Positions 8,209-19,606 are shown, numbered from the stretch's first letter. The stretch: DNA of 42,164 nt from Thauera phenylacetica B4P (GCF_000310225.1 NZ_AMXF01000012.1:1-42164), one strand, 5' to 3'. The notes: generated by a model not told the origin, from the letters alone. Made by a program: numbers and translations.

Positions 8209-8284
8209 TGGCTCCCCGACCTGGGCTCGAACCAGGGACCTACGGATTAACAGTCCGGCGCTCTACCGACTGAGCTATCGAGGA
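8209..8284 (-). tRNA. tRNA-Asn (anticodon GUU), distal copy
   Basis: The minus strand gives a 76-nt cloverleaf beginning TCCTCGATAGCTCAG and ending with encoded CCA. The anticodon loop reads CTGTTAA with anticodon GTT, which decodes AAC/AAU. The T arm GGTTCGAGCC is canonical. The acceptor stem pairs TCCTCGA with TCGGGGA, leaving one G-U wobble at position 4-69. It is the second gene of a tandem pair and its sister 78 bases upstream differs by a single base here. Confidence 0.96.
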
Positions 8285-8362
8285 ATTACTCTTTTTGCAG
8301 CTTCGCTACGAAGCACCCGCTGCAACTTGCTGTTCCTTGGAGAAACACCAAGTTCTGAAACT
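8285..8362 (-). other. spacer between the two tRNA-Asn genes with two hairpins
   Basis: This 78-base spacer holds GCTTCG (8300-8305) pairing with CGAAGC (8309-8314), enclosed by TTGCAG (8295-8300) and CTGCAA (8320-8325). CCAAGTT (8348-8354) pairs with AACTTGG (8359-8365), the last three bases being the encoded CCA of the proximal tRNA. They are likely processing structures in the dicistronic tRNA precursor. Confidence 0.5.
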
Positions 8363-8438
8363 TGGCTCCCCGACCTGGGCTCGAACCAGGGACCTACGGA
8401 TTAACAGTCCGGCGCTCTACCGACTGAGCTATCGGGGA
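8363..8438 (-). tRNA. tRNA-Asn (anticodon GUU), promoter-proximal copy
   Basis: A 76-nt tRNA on the minus strand, identical to its downstream sister except that it begins TCCCCGATAG, making acceptor position 4 a C. The 4-69 pair is thus Watson-Crick C-G and the stem is fully paired. The anticodon is GTT and CCA is encoded. A near-consensus sigma70 promoter ends about 12 bases before the mature 5' end, so both tRNAs are probably made as one precursor. Confidence 0.97.
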
Positions 8439-8450
8439 ACAGAGGCGCGC

Positions 8451-8479
8451 ATTCTAGGCAGAGAACGCGCTTGCGTCAA
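8451..8479 (-). promoter_or_regulatory. sigma70 promoter for the tRNA-Asn pair
   Basis: Read on the minus strand: TTGACG (complement of 8474-8479), exactly 17 bases, then TAGAAT (complement of 8451-8456). Both hexamers match five of six consensus positions. The predicted start is near 8444, a few bases before the tRNA 5' end at 8438. Confidence 0.85.
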
Positions 8480-8544
8480 GGCAAAGGCGGCAAATTTTAG
8501 CGCCCCCCCCCTCGCCCCGACGCGTTGAGGCTCGGCCCCCGAGC

Positions 8545-9753
8545 TTAGCCCTTGACCACCTGCGCGATCGCCTTGGCGACGTAGCCGATGTTCTTCGAGT
8601 TGAGCGCGGCCAGGCAGATGCGGCCGGTCGACACGGCGTAGATGCCGAAGTCGGCCTTCAGCTGCTCGACCTGGGCGGCGGTCAGCCCGGTGTAGGAGAA
8701 CATGCCGCGCTGCTTGATCACGAAGGAGAAGTCCTGCGCCACGCCGGCGGCCTTGAGCTGCTCGACCAGGCCGGTGCGCATGGCGCGGATGCGCTCGCGC
8801 ATACCGCCGAGCTCGTCTTCCCACATCTGGCGCAATTCGGGCGAGGACAGCACCGCGGCGACGATGGCGCCGCCATGGATCGGCGGGTTGGAGTAGTTGG
8901 TGCGGATCACGCGCTTGACCTGCGACAGCACGCGGCCGGCTTCTTCCTTGCTGGCGGTGACGATGGACAGCGCGCCGACGCGCTCGCCGTAGAGCGAGAA
9001 GCTCTTCGAGAACGAGCTCGACACGAAGAACTGCAGGCCGCTGGCCGAGAAGGCGCGCACGGCGACGGCGTCGGGCTCGATGCCGTCGGCGAAGCCCTGG
9101 TAGGCCATGTCGAGGAAGGGGATGAGGCTGCGCTCGCGGCACACGGCGACCACGTCGTCCCACTGCGAATCGGACAGGTCGGCGCCGGTCGGGTTGTGGC
9201 AGCAGGCGTGCAGCACGATGATCGAGCCGGGCTGCAGGCTGTCGAGCTTGGCCTTCATGCCGGCGAAGTTCACGCCGCGGGTGGCGGCGTCGTAGTAGGG
9301 GTAGTTCTCGACCGGGAAGCCGGCGGACTCGAACAGCGCACGGTGGTTCTCCCAGCTCGGGTCGGAGATGTACACGGTGGCGCCGGGCAGCAGGCGCTTG
9401 AGGTAGTCGGCGCCGACCTTGAGCGCGCCGGTGCCGCCGAGGGCCTCGATGGTGACGGTCTGGCCGCTGGTGGCGAGCTGCGAGTCCTTGCCGAAGAGCA
9501 GGCCCTGCACCGCGTTGTTGTAGGCGGCCGGGCCTTCGATCGGCTGGTAGCCGCGCGGCGGCATGGCCTCGAGGCGGGCCTTCTCGGCGGTGCGCACGGC
9601 GGCCAGCAGCGGGATCTTGCCGTTGTCGTCGTAGTACACGCCGACGCCGAGGTTCACCTTCTCGGCACGGGTGTCGGCGGCGAAGGCCTCGTTCAGGCCA
9701 AGGATCGGGTCACGGGGCGCCATCTCGACGGCGGCGAAGATCGAAGCGGACAT
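8545..9753 (-). CDS. tyrB: aspartate/aromatic amino acid aminotransferase, class I (PLP)
   Basis: A 402-residue fold-type I transaminase of the AspC/TyrB subgroup, transferring amino groups between 2-oxoglutarate and aspartate or aromatic amino acids. Visible residues: NLGVGVYYDD near 34, YQPIEG, HACCHNPTG at 182-190, D216 in FLDMAYQG (PLP nitrogen), K250 in SSSFSKS (Schiff base) and the SLYGERVG block typical of TyrB. The substrate-carboxylate arginine lies in STGRICLAALN near the C-terminus. The ATG at 9751-9753 is supported by GGAG six bases upstream, while an earlier in-frame start adds unrelated basic sequence. Whether Asp or Tyr/Phe is preferred cannot be decided. It is divergent from uvrB, as in many betaproteobacteria. 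Confidence 0.9.
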   Translation of the reverse strand: MSASIFAAVEMAPRDPILGLNEAFAADTRAEKVNLGVGVYYDDNGKIPLLAAVRTAEKARLEAMPPRGYQPIEGPAAYNNAVQGLLFGKDSQLATSGQTVTIEALGGTGALKVGADYLKRLLPGATVYISDPSWENHRALFESAGFPVENYPYYDAATRGVNFAGMKAKLDSLQPGSIIVLHACCHNPTGADLSDSQWDDVVAVCRERSLIPFLDMAYQGFADGIEPDAVAVRAFSASGLQFFVSSSFSKSFSLYGERVGALSIVTASKEEAGRVLSQVKRVIRTNYSNPPIHGGAIVAAVLSSPELRQMWEDELGGMRERIRAMRTGLVEQLKAAGVAQDFSFVIKQRGMFSYTGLTAAQVEQLKADFGIYAVSTGRICLAALNSKNIGYVAKAIAQVVKG

Positions 9754-9904
9754 GAGGACTCCAGTTGTTCCGGTAGGGCAGCAAGAATGACGCGTGGCGG
9801 GAACGGACTTGCGCCGTGCCTTGTCACGCGATTTGGGAAATAATCGGCGTTTTCGTCCGGTCTCACCATGCGGCGATGCACCGGAATGGAGCAGGAATTT
9901 TAGC

Positions 9905-11992
9905 ATGACGAGTCAAGGCAATAGCGCCGGAAACGATGCACCGCAGCAAAGCGCGACGGTGCTCTCCTTCGAGGGCAGCCCCTTTCGCCTGCACCAGCCC
10001 TTTCCTCCCGCCGGCGACCAGCCCGAGGCGATCCGCCTGCTGTGCGAGGGGGTGGAAGACGGCCTGATGTACCAGACGCTCCTCGGCGTGACCGGCTCGG
10101 GCAAGACCTACACGATGGCCAACGTCATCGCCCGCATGGGCCGCCCGGCGCTGGTGCTGGCGCCCAACAAGACGCTGGCGGCGCAGCTCTACGCCGAGTT
10201 CAAGGAGTTCCTGCCCGAGAACGCGGTCGAGTACTTCGTCAGCTACTACGACTACTACCAGCCCGAGGCCTACGTGCCCTCGCGCGACCTCTTCATCGAG
10301 AAGGACTCGTCGATCAACGAGCACATCGAGCAGATGCGGCTGTCGGCGACCAAGAGCCTGATGGAGCGCCGCGACGTGGTGATCGTGGCCACGGTGTCTT
10401 GCATCTACGGCATCGGCGACCCGGTCGACTACCACGCCATGATCCTGCACCTGCGCGAGGGCGAGCGCATCGCGCACCGCGACCTCATCCAGCGCCTGGT
10501 GGCGATGCAATACACCCGCGCCGACATCGACTTCCGCCGCGGCACCTTCCGCGTGCGCGGCGACGTGATCGACGTCTTCCCGGCGGAGAACGCCGAGCTC
10601 GCGGTGCGCATCGAGATGTTCGACGACGAGATCGAGCACCTGACCCTGTTCGATCCGCTCACCGGTCACCTCAAGCACAAGCTGGCGCGCTTCACCGTGT
10701 ATCCGTCCAGCCACTACGTGACCCCGCGCGCCACCGTGCTGCAGGCGATCGAGGCGATCAAGGAGGAGTTGAAGGAGCGCATCGCGACCTTCCAGCGCGA
10801 GGGCAAGCTGGTGGAGGCGCAGCGCATCGAGCAGCGCACCCGCTTCGACCTTGAGATGCTGAACGAGATGGGCTTCTGCAAGGGCATCGAGAACTACTCG
10901 CGGCATCTGTCGGGCCGCGGCCCGGGCGAGCCGCCGCCGACGCTGATCGACTACCTGCCGCAGGACGCGCTGCTGTTCATCGACGAGTCGCACGTCGCCA
11001 TCGGCCAGGTCGGCGGCATGTACAAGGGCGACCGCTCGCGCAAGGAGAACCTGGTCGGCTATGGCTTTCGCCTGCCCTCGGCGCTGGACAACCGGCCGCT
11101 CAAGTTCGACGAGTTCGAGCGCCTGATGCCGCAGACCGTCTTCGTCTCCGCCACGCCGGCGAAGTACGAGGAAGAGCACCAGGGCCAGGTGGTGGAGCAG
11201 GTGGTGCGCCCGACCGGCCTGATCGACCCGATGGTCGAGGTGCGTCCGGCGATGACCCAGGTGGACGACCTGCTCGGCGAGATCAAGAAGCGCCTGGCGG
11301 TGAACGAGCGCGTGCTGGTCACCGTGCTCACCAAACGCATGGCCGAGGACCTCACCGACTACCTTGCCGACAACGGCATCCGCGTACGCTACCTGCACTC
11401 GGACATCGACACCGTGGAGCGCGTGGAGATCATCCGCGACCTGCGCCTGGGCGAGTTCGACGTGCTGGTGGGCATCAACCTGCTGCGCGAGGGACTGGAC
11501 ATTCCCGAGGTGTCGCTGGTGACGATCCTGGACGCGGACAAGGAGGGCTTCCTGCGCTCCGAGCGTTCGCTGATCCAGACCATCGGCCGCGCTGCGCGCC
11601 ACCTGCACGGTACCGCCATCCTCTACGCCGACCGCATCACCGACTCGATGAAGGCGGCGATCGGCGAGACCGAGCGCCGCCGCGACAAGCAGATCGCCTT
11701 CAACGAGGCCAACGGCATCGTGCCGAAGTCGGTCACGAAACGGATCAAGGACATCATCGACGGGGTCTATGATTCGGATGGCGCCAAGCGCGACGCCGCA
11801 CGCGTGGCGGAGAAGGGCAAGGACTACGCGGCGATGGACGAGAAGGCGCTGGCGCGGGCGATCAAGCGCCTGGAAAAGGAGATGCAGGAGCACGCCCGCA
11901 ACCTCGAGTTCGAGAAGGCCGCGGCGGCGCGCGACGAGCTCTTCAAGTTGCGCGAGCGCGCCTTCGGCGCCGACCAGCACGGCAGCGTGTAA
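9905..11992 (+). CDS. uvrB: excinuclease ABC subunit B
   Basis: This 695-residue protein is the damage-verification helicase of nucleotide excision repair, acting with UvrA and UvrC. Walker A GVTGSGKT is at 61-68. The beta-hairpin region includes [12 protein letters not shown]. The UvrB-specific block [24 protein letters not shown] and helicase motif VI region QTIGRAARH are intact. A C-terminal UVR motif ([23 protein letters not shown]) ends the protein. The ATG at 9905 follows an AGGA site; an upstream in-frame ATG gives about 37 extra arginine-rich residues and is unlikely. I saw no CTG-N10-CAG LexA-like box in the 151-base divergent region. Confidence 0.96.
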   Translation: MTSQGNSAGNDAPQQSATVLSFEGSPFRLHQPFPPAGDQPEAIRLLCEGVEDGLMYQTLLGVTGSGKTYTMANVIARMGRPALVLAPNKTLAAQLYAEFKEFLPENAVEYFVSYYDYYQPEAYVPSRDLFIEKDSSINEHIEQMRLSATKSLMERRDVVIVATVSCIYGIGDPVDYHAMILHLREGERIAHRDLIQRLVAMQYTRADIDFRRGTFRVRGDVIDVFPAENAELAVRIEMFDDEIEHLTLFDPLTGHLKHKLARFTVYPSSHYVTPRATVLQAIEAIKEELKERIATFQREGKLVEAQRIEQRTRFDLEMLNEMGFCKGIENYSRHLSGRGPGEPPPTLIDYLPQDALLFIDESHVAIGQVGGMYKGDRSRKENLVGYGFRLPSALDNRPLKFDEFERLMPQTVFVSATPAKYEEEHQGQVVEQVVRPTGLIDPMVEVRPAMTQVDDLLGEIKKRLAVNERVLVTVLTKRMAEDLTDYLADNGIRVRYLHSDIDTVERVEIIRDLRLGEFDVLVGINLLREGLDIPEVSLVTILDADKEGFLRSERSLIQTIGRAARHLHGTAILYADRITDSMKAAIGETERRRDKQIAFNEANGIVPKSVTKRIKDIIDGVYDSDGAKRDAARVAEKGKDYAAMDEKALARAIKRLEKEMQEHARNLEFEKAAAARDELFKLRERAFGADQHGSV

Positions 11993-12016
11993 ACAACAAT
12001 AAGAGGAGGGGAGGGG

Positions 12017-12490
12017 ATGAAGAGGATCCTGTTCGTATGCACAGGGAACATCTGCCGCTCGCCGACCGCGGAGGCGGTAGCGCGTCACTTTGTCGAGACC
12101 GGCGGGCTCGGCGCGCAGGTGCTGCTCGACTCGGCCGGCACACAGGGCTACCACGTCGGCGAGGCGCCCGATCCGCGCACGCAGAAGGCGGCCAGGCTGC
12201 GCGGCTACGACCTGTCGGCGCTACGCGCGCGCAAGCTGGAGCTGCGGGATTTCCAGGAGTTCGACCTGCTGCTGGCGATGGACCGCGGGCATCTCGAGCA
12301 CATGCAGCGCCACTGCCCCGAGGTGTATCGGCCCAAGCTGCAGCTCTTCCTGCCCTTCACGGGGGCGGAACGTCACGGCGAAGAGGTGCCCGACCCCTAT
12401 TACGGCGGACCGAAGGGCTTCGACCTGGTGCTCGACATGTGTGAGGAAGGGGCGCGCGGCATCGTGGAGCGCGTGCGGCGGGAGGAGTGA
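12017..12490 (+). CDS. low-molecular-weight protein-tyrosine phosphatase
   Basis: A 157-residue cytoplasmic phosphatase. The P-loop VCTGNICRSP puts the catalytic cysteine at C8 and the arginine at R14, and DPYYGG provides the general acid at D126. Length is normal for the family. Such enzymes act on phosphotyrosine proteins, often exopolysaccharide kinases, but no kinase or polysaccharide gene is in view. It begins 24 bases after uvrB with a strong AGGAGGGGAGGGG leader, and is probably co-transcribed. The uvrB-PTP order recurs in betaproteobacteria. Confidence 0.93.
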   Translation: MKRILFVCTGNICRSPTAEAVARHFVETGGLGAQVLLDSAGTQGYHVGEAPDPRTQKAARLRGYDLSALRARKLELRDFQEFDLLLAMDRGHLEHMQRHCPEVYRPKLQLFLPFTGAERHGEEVPDPYYGGPKGFDLVLDMCEEGARGIVERVRREE

Positions 12491-12518
12491 GCCGGAGGGG
12501 GGCGGCGCGGGCCCATCC

Positions 12519-12624
12519 GGGCGGGAGATGAGCGAGCGCTCGCAGTGTCGCGCGTTGCCGCAGGGGCGTCGCTGCCCCGCGCGACTGGCGGGGCGAAGCG
12601 GCGGCAGCGACGAGAGTCCCGCCC
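12519..12624. terminator. large nested inverted repeat between convergent PTP and typA genes
   Basis: GTCGCTGC (12568-12575) pairs with GCAGCGAC (12604-12611) and the adjoining CCCGC (12576-12580) with GCGGG (12588-12592). An outer pair, GGGCGGGA (12519-12526) with TCCCGCCC (12617-12624), encloses it. The position between two convergent genes suggests a shared transcription end. No U-tract is present on either strand, so Rho or another mechanism would be needed. Confidence 0.4.
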
Positions 12625-12643
12625 GATCTCCCGTCGCCGGTGC

Positions 12644-14461
<1,818 letters not shown>

Positions 14462-14495
14462 GGAGGAGGGCGGCGAAGTCTTTGAAAGGGCGAGG

Positions 14496-14504
14496 ATTCT
14501 ATCA
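14496..14504 (-). promoter_or_regulatory. extended -10 promoter of typA
   Basis: The minus strand reads TGATAGAAT (complement of 14496-14504), a TGn-TAGAAT extended -10 element. No good -35 is present, as is usual for this class. The predicted start near 14489 leaves a leader of only about 28 bases before the typA ATG. Confidence 0.55.
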
Positions 14505-14541
14505 CGTGCTGTGGCGGCGCAGCATGGATTTGTGGGGGGCG

Positions 14542-14550
14542 TGCTAGAAT
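14542..14550 (+). promoter_or_regulatory. extended -10 promoter of the methylthioinosine phosphorylase gene
   Basis: TGCTAGAAT at 14542-14550 is an extended -10 element (TGn plus TAGAAT), with no recognisable -35. The predicted start near 14557 precedes the ATG at 14583 by about 26 bases, with AGAGG as ribosome-binding site. It is back to back with the typA promoter, about 40 bases apart. Confidence 0.55.
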
Positions 14551-14582
14551 CGCGCGCCTCAGCCAACAGAGGTCTCTACACC

Positions 14583-15320
14583 ATGCTCGCGATCATCGGC
14601 GGCAGCGGACTCACCCAACTGTCGAACATGGAGATCGAGCGCCGCGAGGTCGTGCGCACGCCCTACGGCGAGCCCTCCGGTGCGCTCGCCTTCGGCCGCG
14701 TCTGCGACGAGCCGGTCGTCTTCCTCGCCCGTCATGGATACGGCCACACGATTCCGCCGCACCTGGTCAATTACCGCGCGAACATCTGGGCGCTCAAGGA
14801 GGCCAAGGCCACCGGCATCGTCTCGGTCGCCTCGGTGGGCGGCATCCGCGCTGACCTCGCGCCGGGCACGCTGATCGTGCCGAGCCAGATCATCGACTAC
14901 ACCTGGGGGCGCAACAGCACCTTCTTCGAGGGCGGCAGCACGCCGGTGCGCCACATCGACTTCACCGAGCCCTACGACGAGGCCCTGCGCGGCCGCCTGC
15001 TCGCGGCGACCCTCGCGGCCGGCGACAGCGCGGTGGATGGTGGCGTGTATGCGAGCACGCAGGGCCCGCGCCTGGAGACCGCAGCCGAGATCGACCGCCT
15101 CGAGCGCGACGGCTGTGACATCGTCGGCATGACCGGCATGCCCGAGGCGGCGCTGGCGCGCGAGCTCGAGCTGCCCTATGCGGCAATCGGCGTGGTGGTG
15201 AACTACGCCGCCGGGCGCTCGTCGAGCGCGCACGGCATCCACTTCGACGAAATCGAGCTGGTGCTGCAGGAGTCCATGGTGCGCGTGCGCGCCGTGCTGG
15301 AGGGCCTCTGCCATGTCTGA
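14583..15320 (+). CDS. S-methyl-5'-thioinosine phosphorylase (PNP/MTAP family)
   Basis: A 245-residue nucleoside phosphorylase that cleaves a purine thionucleoside with phosphate in methionine salvage. The family blocks are GGSGL (6-10), [23 protein letters not shown] (50-72), [13 protein letters not shown] (158-170) and GMTGMPEA (182-189). The purine-binding position, an Asp-containing stretch in adenosine-specific MTAPs, reads VVNYAAG here with N207, as in 6-oxopurine enzymes. This favours methylthioinosine over methylthioadenosine, as described for the P. aeruginosa enzyme of the same length. If so, a separate MTA deaminase is needed and should lie elsewhere. It overlaps the next gene by eight bases. 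Confidence 0.85.
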   Translation: MLAIIGGSGLTQLSNMEIERREVVRTPYGEPSGALAFGRVCDEPVVFLARHGYGHTIPPHLVNYRANIWALKEAKATGIVSVASVGGIRADLAPGTLIVPSQIIDYTWGRNSTFFEGGSTPVRHIDFTEPYDEALRGRLLAATLAAGDSAVDGGVYASTQGPRLETAAEIDRLERDGCDIVGMTGMPEAALARELELPYAAIGVVVNYAAGRSSSAHGIHFDEIELVLQESMVRVRAVLEGLCHV

Positions 15321-15852
15321 TCGACCGGTCGAGGGGGGCGACGCGATCAAGCGGATCGAGAGCGGGTTCGAGCACGTGCTGTTCGCCAGCCGCTGGCTGA
15401 TGGCGCCGGTGTATTTCGGCCTGGTGCTGGCGATGGTGCTGCTGCTGGTGAAGTTCGGCAAGGAGCTGTTCGGGCTGTTCGCGCAGATCTGGAGCGCCTC
15501 GGGCAGCGAGCTGATCATCGGCGTGCTTTCGCTCGTCGACGTGGCGCTGATCATGAACCTGCTGATCATCATCATGTTCAGCGGCTACGAGAACTTCGTC
15601 TCCAAGATGGAGGACCTGCACACCCACCGCGACCGCCCGGAGTGGATGGGACATATCGGCTTCTCCGACCTCAAGCTCAAGCTGATCGGCTCGATCGTGG
15701 CGATCTCCGGGATCGAGCTGCTGAAGGCCTTCATGAACGCCCACAACCTCACCGATCGCCAGCTCGGCTGGATGGTGGGCATCCACGTCACCTTCCTGTT
15801 CTCGGGCCTGCTCTACGCGGCCATGGACCGCCTGGCGGGCAAGGGCCACTGA
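15313..15852 (+). CDS. UPF0114 (YqhA family) inner-membrane protein
   Basis: A 179-residue membrane protein with about four hydrophobic helices (roughly 32-52, 62-92, 118-138, 150-172). It matches the YqhA/TIGR00645 family in length and in stretches such as [35 protein letters not shown] and [27 protein letters not shown]. The function of the family is not established. The GTC-adjacent start lies eight bases inside the phosphorylase gene, so the two are translationally coupled. It is convergent with glnD across a REP cluster. Confidence 0.88.
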   Translation: MSDRPVEGGDAIKRIESGFEHVLFASRWLMAPVYFGLVLAMVLLLVKFGKELFGLFAQIWSASGSELIIGVLSLVDVALIMNLLIIIMFSGYENFVSKMEDLHTHRDRPEWMGHIGFSDLKLKLIGSIVAISGIELLKAFMNAHNLTDRQLGWMVGIHVTFLFSGLLYAAMDRLAGKGH

Positions 15853-15874
15853 GCGCCGGCGCCCCGCCGCTGCT

Positions 15875-16149
15875 TTCGCGCCTGCCGGCGCTCCTACAGG
15901 GGATCCACCCGCCGGAGTTCATCTTTCGGGCCGCGCGGGTTCGTGTCTCGGCCCACGCGGGTCCATGTCCCGGGTCGCGCGGGGGTCATGTAGGAGCGCC
16001 GGCAGGCGCGAATGGGCGGTGCGGAGACGGTAGCCGTCGGGGCTGGGACGCCGCTTTCGCGCCTGCCGGCGCTCCTACAGGGGATCCGACCGCGGAGGCG
16101 CAGGTTTCGGGCTGCGCGGAGTTCATGGAGGAGCGCCGGCAGGCGCGAA
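15875..16149. repeat. REP cluster A: four GTAG-type palindromic units between yqhA and glnD
   Basis: This fills the 324-base gap between two convergent genes. Each 23-base unit starts GTAGGAG, has the palindrome GCGCC-GGCA-GGCGC and ends GCGAA. Units: 15875-15897 (minus), 15990-16012 (plus), 16056-16078 (minus), 16127-16149 (plus; GTAG altered to GGAG). The middle two form a REPIN-like inverted pair with a 43-base spacer. The outer units repeat part of the flanking sequence (AGGGGATCC after each minus unit; GTTCAT or GGTCAT before each plus unit; TGGGCGG after each plus unit), suggesting duplication. No REP-associated transposase is in the window. The gap contains no open frame I would support. 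Confidence 0.88.
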
Positions 16150-16176
16150 TGGGCGGAGCCGGCCCGCCCATTCGGC

Positions 16177-18753
16177 CTAGACCTGCAGTCGCTCGAGCAG
16201 CTCGCGCTCGATCCTGAGCACCTGCGCGTCCTGGTTCAGCACATTGCCGGTGAGCAGGAAGGTGTCCTCGACGCGCTCGCCCAGGGTGGCGATCTTGGCG
16301 GTGTGCAGGCGGATCCCGTGCTCGGCGAGTACCGCGGCGACGTCGTAGAGCAGGCCGGGGCGGTCGGCGGCGGTGAGCGAGAGCACGTGGTGGCGGCCGG
16401 CCTCGTCGGGGCGGATGCTGACCTCGGGGCTGATCGGGAAGTGCTTGACCTGCCTCGACATTCTTCCGCGGCTGGGGCGCTCTGGCACGCCGGGCTTCTG
16501 CAGGCGCGCGGTGAGCTCGTGCTCGATCAGGATCAGGATGTCGCGATAGGCGGCCTGTTCGCCCGGGTCCTGCAGCATGAAGCTGTCGAGTGCGTAGCCG
16601 TGACGGGTGGTGTGCACCTTCGCGTCTACGATGGTGAAGCCCATGCGGCCGAAGAAGCCGGTGAGGCGCACGAAGAGGTCCTTCTGGTCGCGGGTGAACA
16701 CCATCACCTGCACGCCGTCCTCGTCCTCGGCCACGCGCGCCTTCACCACCGGCTCGTCCGATTCGGTGCGGTAGTACAGCACCCGCGTGTGCCAGGCGAT
16801 CTCCTCGGCCGAATGGCGCATGAAATACACCGGGTCGAGCCGGGCCCACAGCGCGTCCTCGACGCCGGGGCGCAGGCCGTGGAAGCGCAGCTGGCGGCGG
16901 GCGTCCTCGATGCGGTCGTCGAGGCCGAGCGCCTCCTTGGCGGTGGCCCCGCGCAGCAGGCGCTGGGTGGCGAAGAACAGATCCTCGAGCAGCTTGCCCT
17001 TCCAGCCGTTCCACACCTTGGGGCTGGTGCCGCGGATGTCGGCGTGGGTGAGCAGGTAGAGCGCGACGAGGCGACGCTCGTCGCGCACGACGTCGGCGAA
17101 GCGCTGGATGATCTCGGGGTCGGAGGTGTCTTCCTTCTGCGCGACGCGCGACATGGTGAGGTGCTGCTCGACCAGCCACACGACCAGCGCGCTGTCGTCC
17201 GCGTCCATGCCGTGCTGCGCGCAGAACTCGCGCGCATCGGCCATGCCCAGCGTGGAGTGGTCGCCGCCGCGGCCCTTGGCGATGTCGTGGAAGAGCGCGG
17301 CGACGTAGAGCAGCCAGGGGCGCTCGAAGGCCATGATCAGGCGCGTCATCAGCGGGTATTCGTGCGCGTGCTCGCCCATGGTGAAGCGGCGCACGTTGCG
17401 CAGCACCATCAGGATGTGCTGGTCGACGGTGTAGACGTGGAACAGGTCGTGCTGCATCTGGCCGACGATGCGCCGCCAGGCGGGGATGTAGCGCGACAGG
17501 ATGCCGTACTCGTTCATCTTGCGGAACACGCGCACGATGCCGCGGCGCTGCTGCAGGATCTGCAGGAAGAGCGCACGGTGCGCGGGGTCGGCGCGGAAGG
17601 CGGCGTTGACCTGGTTGCGGTGGATCCACAGCGCGCGCAGGGTGCGAGCGGTCATGCCCTTGAGCTCGGAGCGCTGCTGCAGCAGCAGGAAACATTCGAG
17701 CAGCGCGGCGGGCTGGCGCTCGAAGACGTCCTCGTCGCGGATGTCGAGCAGCTCGCGCACGACCTGGAAGCGCGCGTTGACCACGATCGCGGCGCCGCGG
17801 TCGGGGAAGATGACGCTGCCGTAGTTCTGCAGCAGCACGGTGTTGAGCTGCATCACCATCTTGGCGGTGACGTAGTAGCGCTGCATCAGCACCTCGGAGG
17901 CGCGCCGGGTGGGCGTGGCCTCGATGCCGAGGATGCGGGCGAGCCTTTCCTGGTGGTCGAAGAGCAGGCGGTCCTCGGCGCGGCCGGTGAGCTGATGCAG
18001 GCGGATGCGGATGTGCTGCAGGAAGCGCTCGATGGCGCGCAGCTCGCCGGCCTCGCCGCCGGTGATCAGGCGGTGGCGGGCGAGGTCGCGCCAGTTGTGG
18101 CCGAGGCCGGCGGCGCGCGCGATCCAGCCCAGCATCTGCAGGTCGCGCAGCCCGCCGGGGCTCTCCTTGCAGTTGGGCTCGAGCGCGTAGGGCGTGTCGT
18201 TGAAGCGCGCATAGCGCTGCTCCTGCTCGAGCAGCTTGGCCTTGTAGAAGGCGCGCACGTCGAGCGCCTCGCGGTAGCGCGCGTCGAGCTCGCCGAAGAG
18301 CGCCGCGTTGCCCGCGAGCAGGCGCGCCTCGAGCAGGTTGGTCTGCACGGTGATGTCGTCGGCGGCGGCGATCATGCACTCGTCCACCGTGCGCACCGCG
18401 TGGCCCACCTCGAGCCCACAGTCCCACAGCGCGCCGACCAGCGCCGACAGCCGTGCCTTCAGCGCCTCGTCGGGCGGCGCCGCGAGCAGCACGAGCAGGT
18501 CGACGTCCGAGGCGGGGAAGAGCTCGCCACGCCCGTAGCCGCCCACCGCCACCAGCGCGGCGGTGGCGGGCATCGCGCATGCCGTCCATAGGCGGACGAG
18601 TTCCTGGTCCACCAGCCGGGCGCGCCCCTTGAGCAGGGTGGAGGTCTGCGGCCGCGCCTGGTAGGCCGCGCGCAGCTGCGCGCTGCCCTCGACGAGGCGT
18701 TGGCGAGCCGTGGCGGCCAGGGTCTGCAGTTCGTCGGTGAGGGCGTCGTTCAT
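16177..18753 (-). CDS. glnD: PII uridylyltransferase / uridylyl-removing enzyme
   Basis: An 858-residue bifunctional nitrogen sensor that uridylylates PII at low glutamine and deuridylylates it at high glutamine. The nucleotidyltransferase motif [17 protein letters not shown] (71-87) has both catalytic aspartates (D83, D85). A GlnD-type linker follows, then an HD domain with [12 protein letters not shown] near residue 490. Two C-terminal ACT domains (about 690-770 and 795-858) bind glutamine; the second contains [20 protein letters not shown]. Length matches E. coli (890) and betaproteobacterial enzymes. It starts 22 bases after map on the same strand, the same order as in E. coli. Confidence 0.96.
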   Translation of the reverse strand: MNDALTDELQTLAATARQRLVEGSAQLRAAYQARPQTSTLLKGRARLVDQELVRLWTACAMPATAALVAVGGYGRGELFPASDVDLLVLLAAPPDEALKARLSALVGALWDCGLEVGHAVRTVDECMIAAADDITVQTNLLEARLLAGNAALFGELDARYREALDVRAFYKAKLLEQEQRYARFNDTPYALEPNCKESPGGLRDLQMLGWIARAAGLGHNWRDLARHRLITGGEAGELRAIERFLQHIRIRLHQLTGRAEDRLLFDHQERLARILGIEATPTRRASEVLMQRYYVTAKMVMQLNTVLLQNYGSVIFPDRGAAIVVNARFQVVRELLDIRDEDVFERQPAALLECFLLLQQRSELKGMTARTLRALWIHRNQVNAAFRADPAHRALFLQILQQRRGIVRVFRKMNEYGILSRYIPAWRRIVGQMQHDLFHVYTVDQHILMVLRNVRRFTMGEHAHEYPLMTRLIMAFERPWLLYVAALFHDIAKGRGGDHSTLGMADAREFCAQHGMDADDSALVVWLVEQHLTMSRVAQKEDTSDPEIIQRFADVVRDERRLVALYLLTHADIRGTSPKVWNGWKGKLLEDLFFATQRLLRGATAKEALGLDDRIEDARRQLRFHGLRPGVEDALWARLDPVYFMRHSAEEIAWHTRVLYYRTESDEPVVKARVAEDEDGVQVMVFTRDQKDLFVRLTGFFGRMGFTIVDAKVHTTRHGYALDSFMLQDPGEQAAYRDILILIEHELTARLQKPGVPERPSRGRMSRQVKHFPISPEVSIRPDEAGRHHVLSLTAADRPGLLYDVAAVLAEHGIRLHTAKIATLGERVEDTFLLTGNVLNQDAQVLRIERELLERLQV

Positions 18754-18775
18754 GCGCGGGCCAGGGTCGGTTGGC

Positions 18776-19606
18776 TCAGCCTGCCTTGGCGAAGCGGGCG
18801 GCGACGAGTTCGGGCGGGGGCGGGCACTTGGCGGAGAGGGTGAGCACCTCGACGCCGGTCTCGGTGATCACCACCGTGTGCTCCCACTGCGCGGACAGGC
18901 TGCGGTCCTTGGTGACGATGGTCCAGCCGTCGGGCAGCTCGGAGATTGCCGCCTTGCCGGCGTTGATCATCGGCTCGATGGTGAAGATCATGCCGGGCTC
19001 GAGCGTGGGGCCGGTGCCGGCCTTGCCGTAGTGCAGCACCTGCGGCTCCTCGTGGAACTTGCGCCCGATGCCGTGGCCGCAGAACTCGCGCACCACCGAG
19101 AAGCCGTTGCCTTCGGCGTGCTTCTGGATCGCCGCACCGATGTCGCCGAGGCGGCCGCCGGGCCTGACCGCGGCGATGCCGAGCCACATGCACTCGTAGG
19201 TGATGCGCGTCAGGCGGCGGGCGACGATGCTGCAGGCCGACTCGCCGCCGACCAGGAACATGCGGCTGGTGTCGCCGTGGAAGCCGTCCTTGATGACGGT
19301 GATGTCGAGGTTGACGATGTCGCCCTTCTTGAGCGCCTTCTCGCCGGGCACGCCGTGGCACACCTGATGGTTGACCGAGGTGCAGATCGACTTGGGGTAG
19401 GGCTTGTAGCCGGGCGGGGCATAGTCGAGCGGGGCAGGGATGGTGTCCTGCACATTCACCATGTAGTCGTGGCAAAGGCGGTCGAGCTCGCCGGTGGTCA
19501 CGCCGGGGACGACGAAGGGCTCGATGTAGTCGAGCACCTCGGCGCCGAGGCGGCAGGCCACGCGCATCTTCTCGATCTCTTCGGGGGTCTTGATGACAAT
19601 GCTCAT
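18776..19606 (-). CDS. map: methionine aminopeptidase, type I
   Basis: A 276-residue M24A metallopeptidase that removes the initiator methionine. All five metal ligands are visible in order: [18 protein letters not shown] (two aspartates), GHGIG (His), FTIEP (Glu) and WEHTVV (Glu). The substrate histidine lies in [10 protein letters not shown]. It has no zinc-finger extension, so type Ia. The ATG at 19604-19606 gives the standard [15 protein letters not shown] start. It is divergent from rpsB and followed by glnD, a conserved proteobacterial arrangement. Confidence 0.96.
   Translation of the reverse strand: MSIVIKTPEEIEKMRVACRLGAEVLDYIEPFVVPGVTTGELDRLCHDYMVNVQDTIPAPLDYAPPGYKPYPKSICTSVNHQVCHGVPGEKALKKGDIVNLDITVIKDGFHGDTSRMFLVGGESACSIVARRLTRITYECMWLGIAAVRPGGRLGDIGAAIQKHAEGNGFSVVREFCGHGIGRKFHEEPQVLHYGKAGTGPTLEPGMIFTIEPMINAGKAAISELPDGWTIVTKDRSLSAQWEHTVVITETGVEVLTLSAKCPPPPELVAARFAKAG

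Noticed and set aside
8285-8362. Possible third RNA gene between the tRNAs
   Set aside because: The hairpins are short and share bases with the tRNA CCA end, so they fit precursor processing better than an independent RNA.
9754-9904. LexA (SOS) box upstream of uvrB
   Set aside because: No CTG-N10-CAG palindrome could be found in the divergent region; the site may use another LexA motif, but nothing supports it.
15986-18589. Long arginine-rich frame overlapping glnD on the same strand
   Set aside because: It is another frame of the clear glnD gene, low in complexity and running into the REP cluster.
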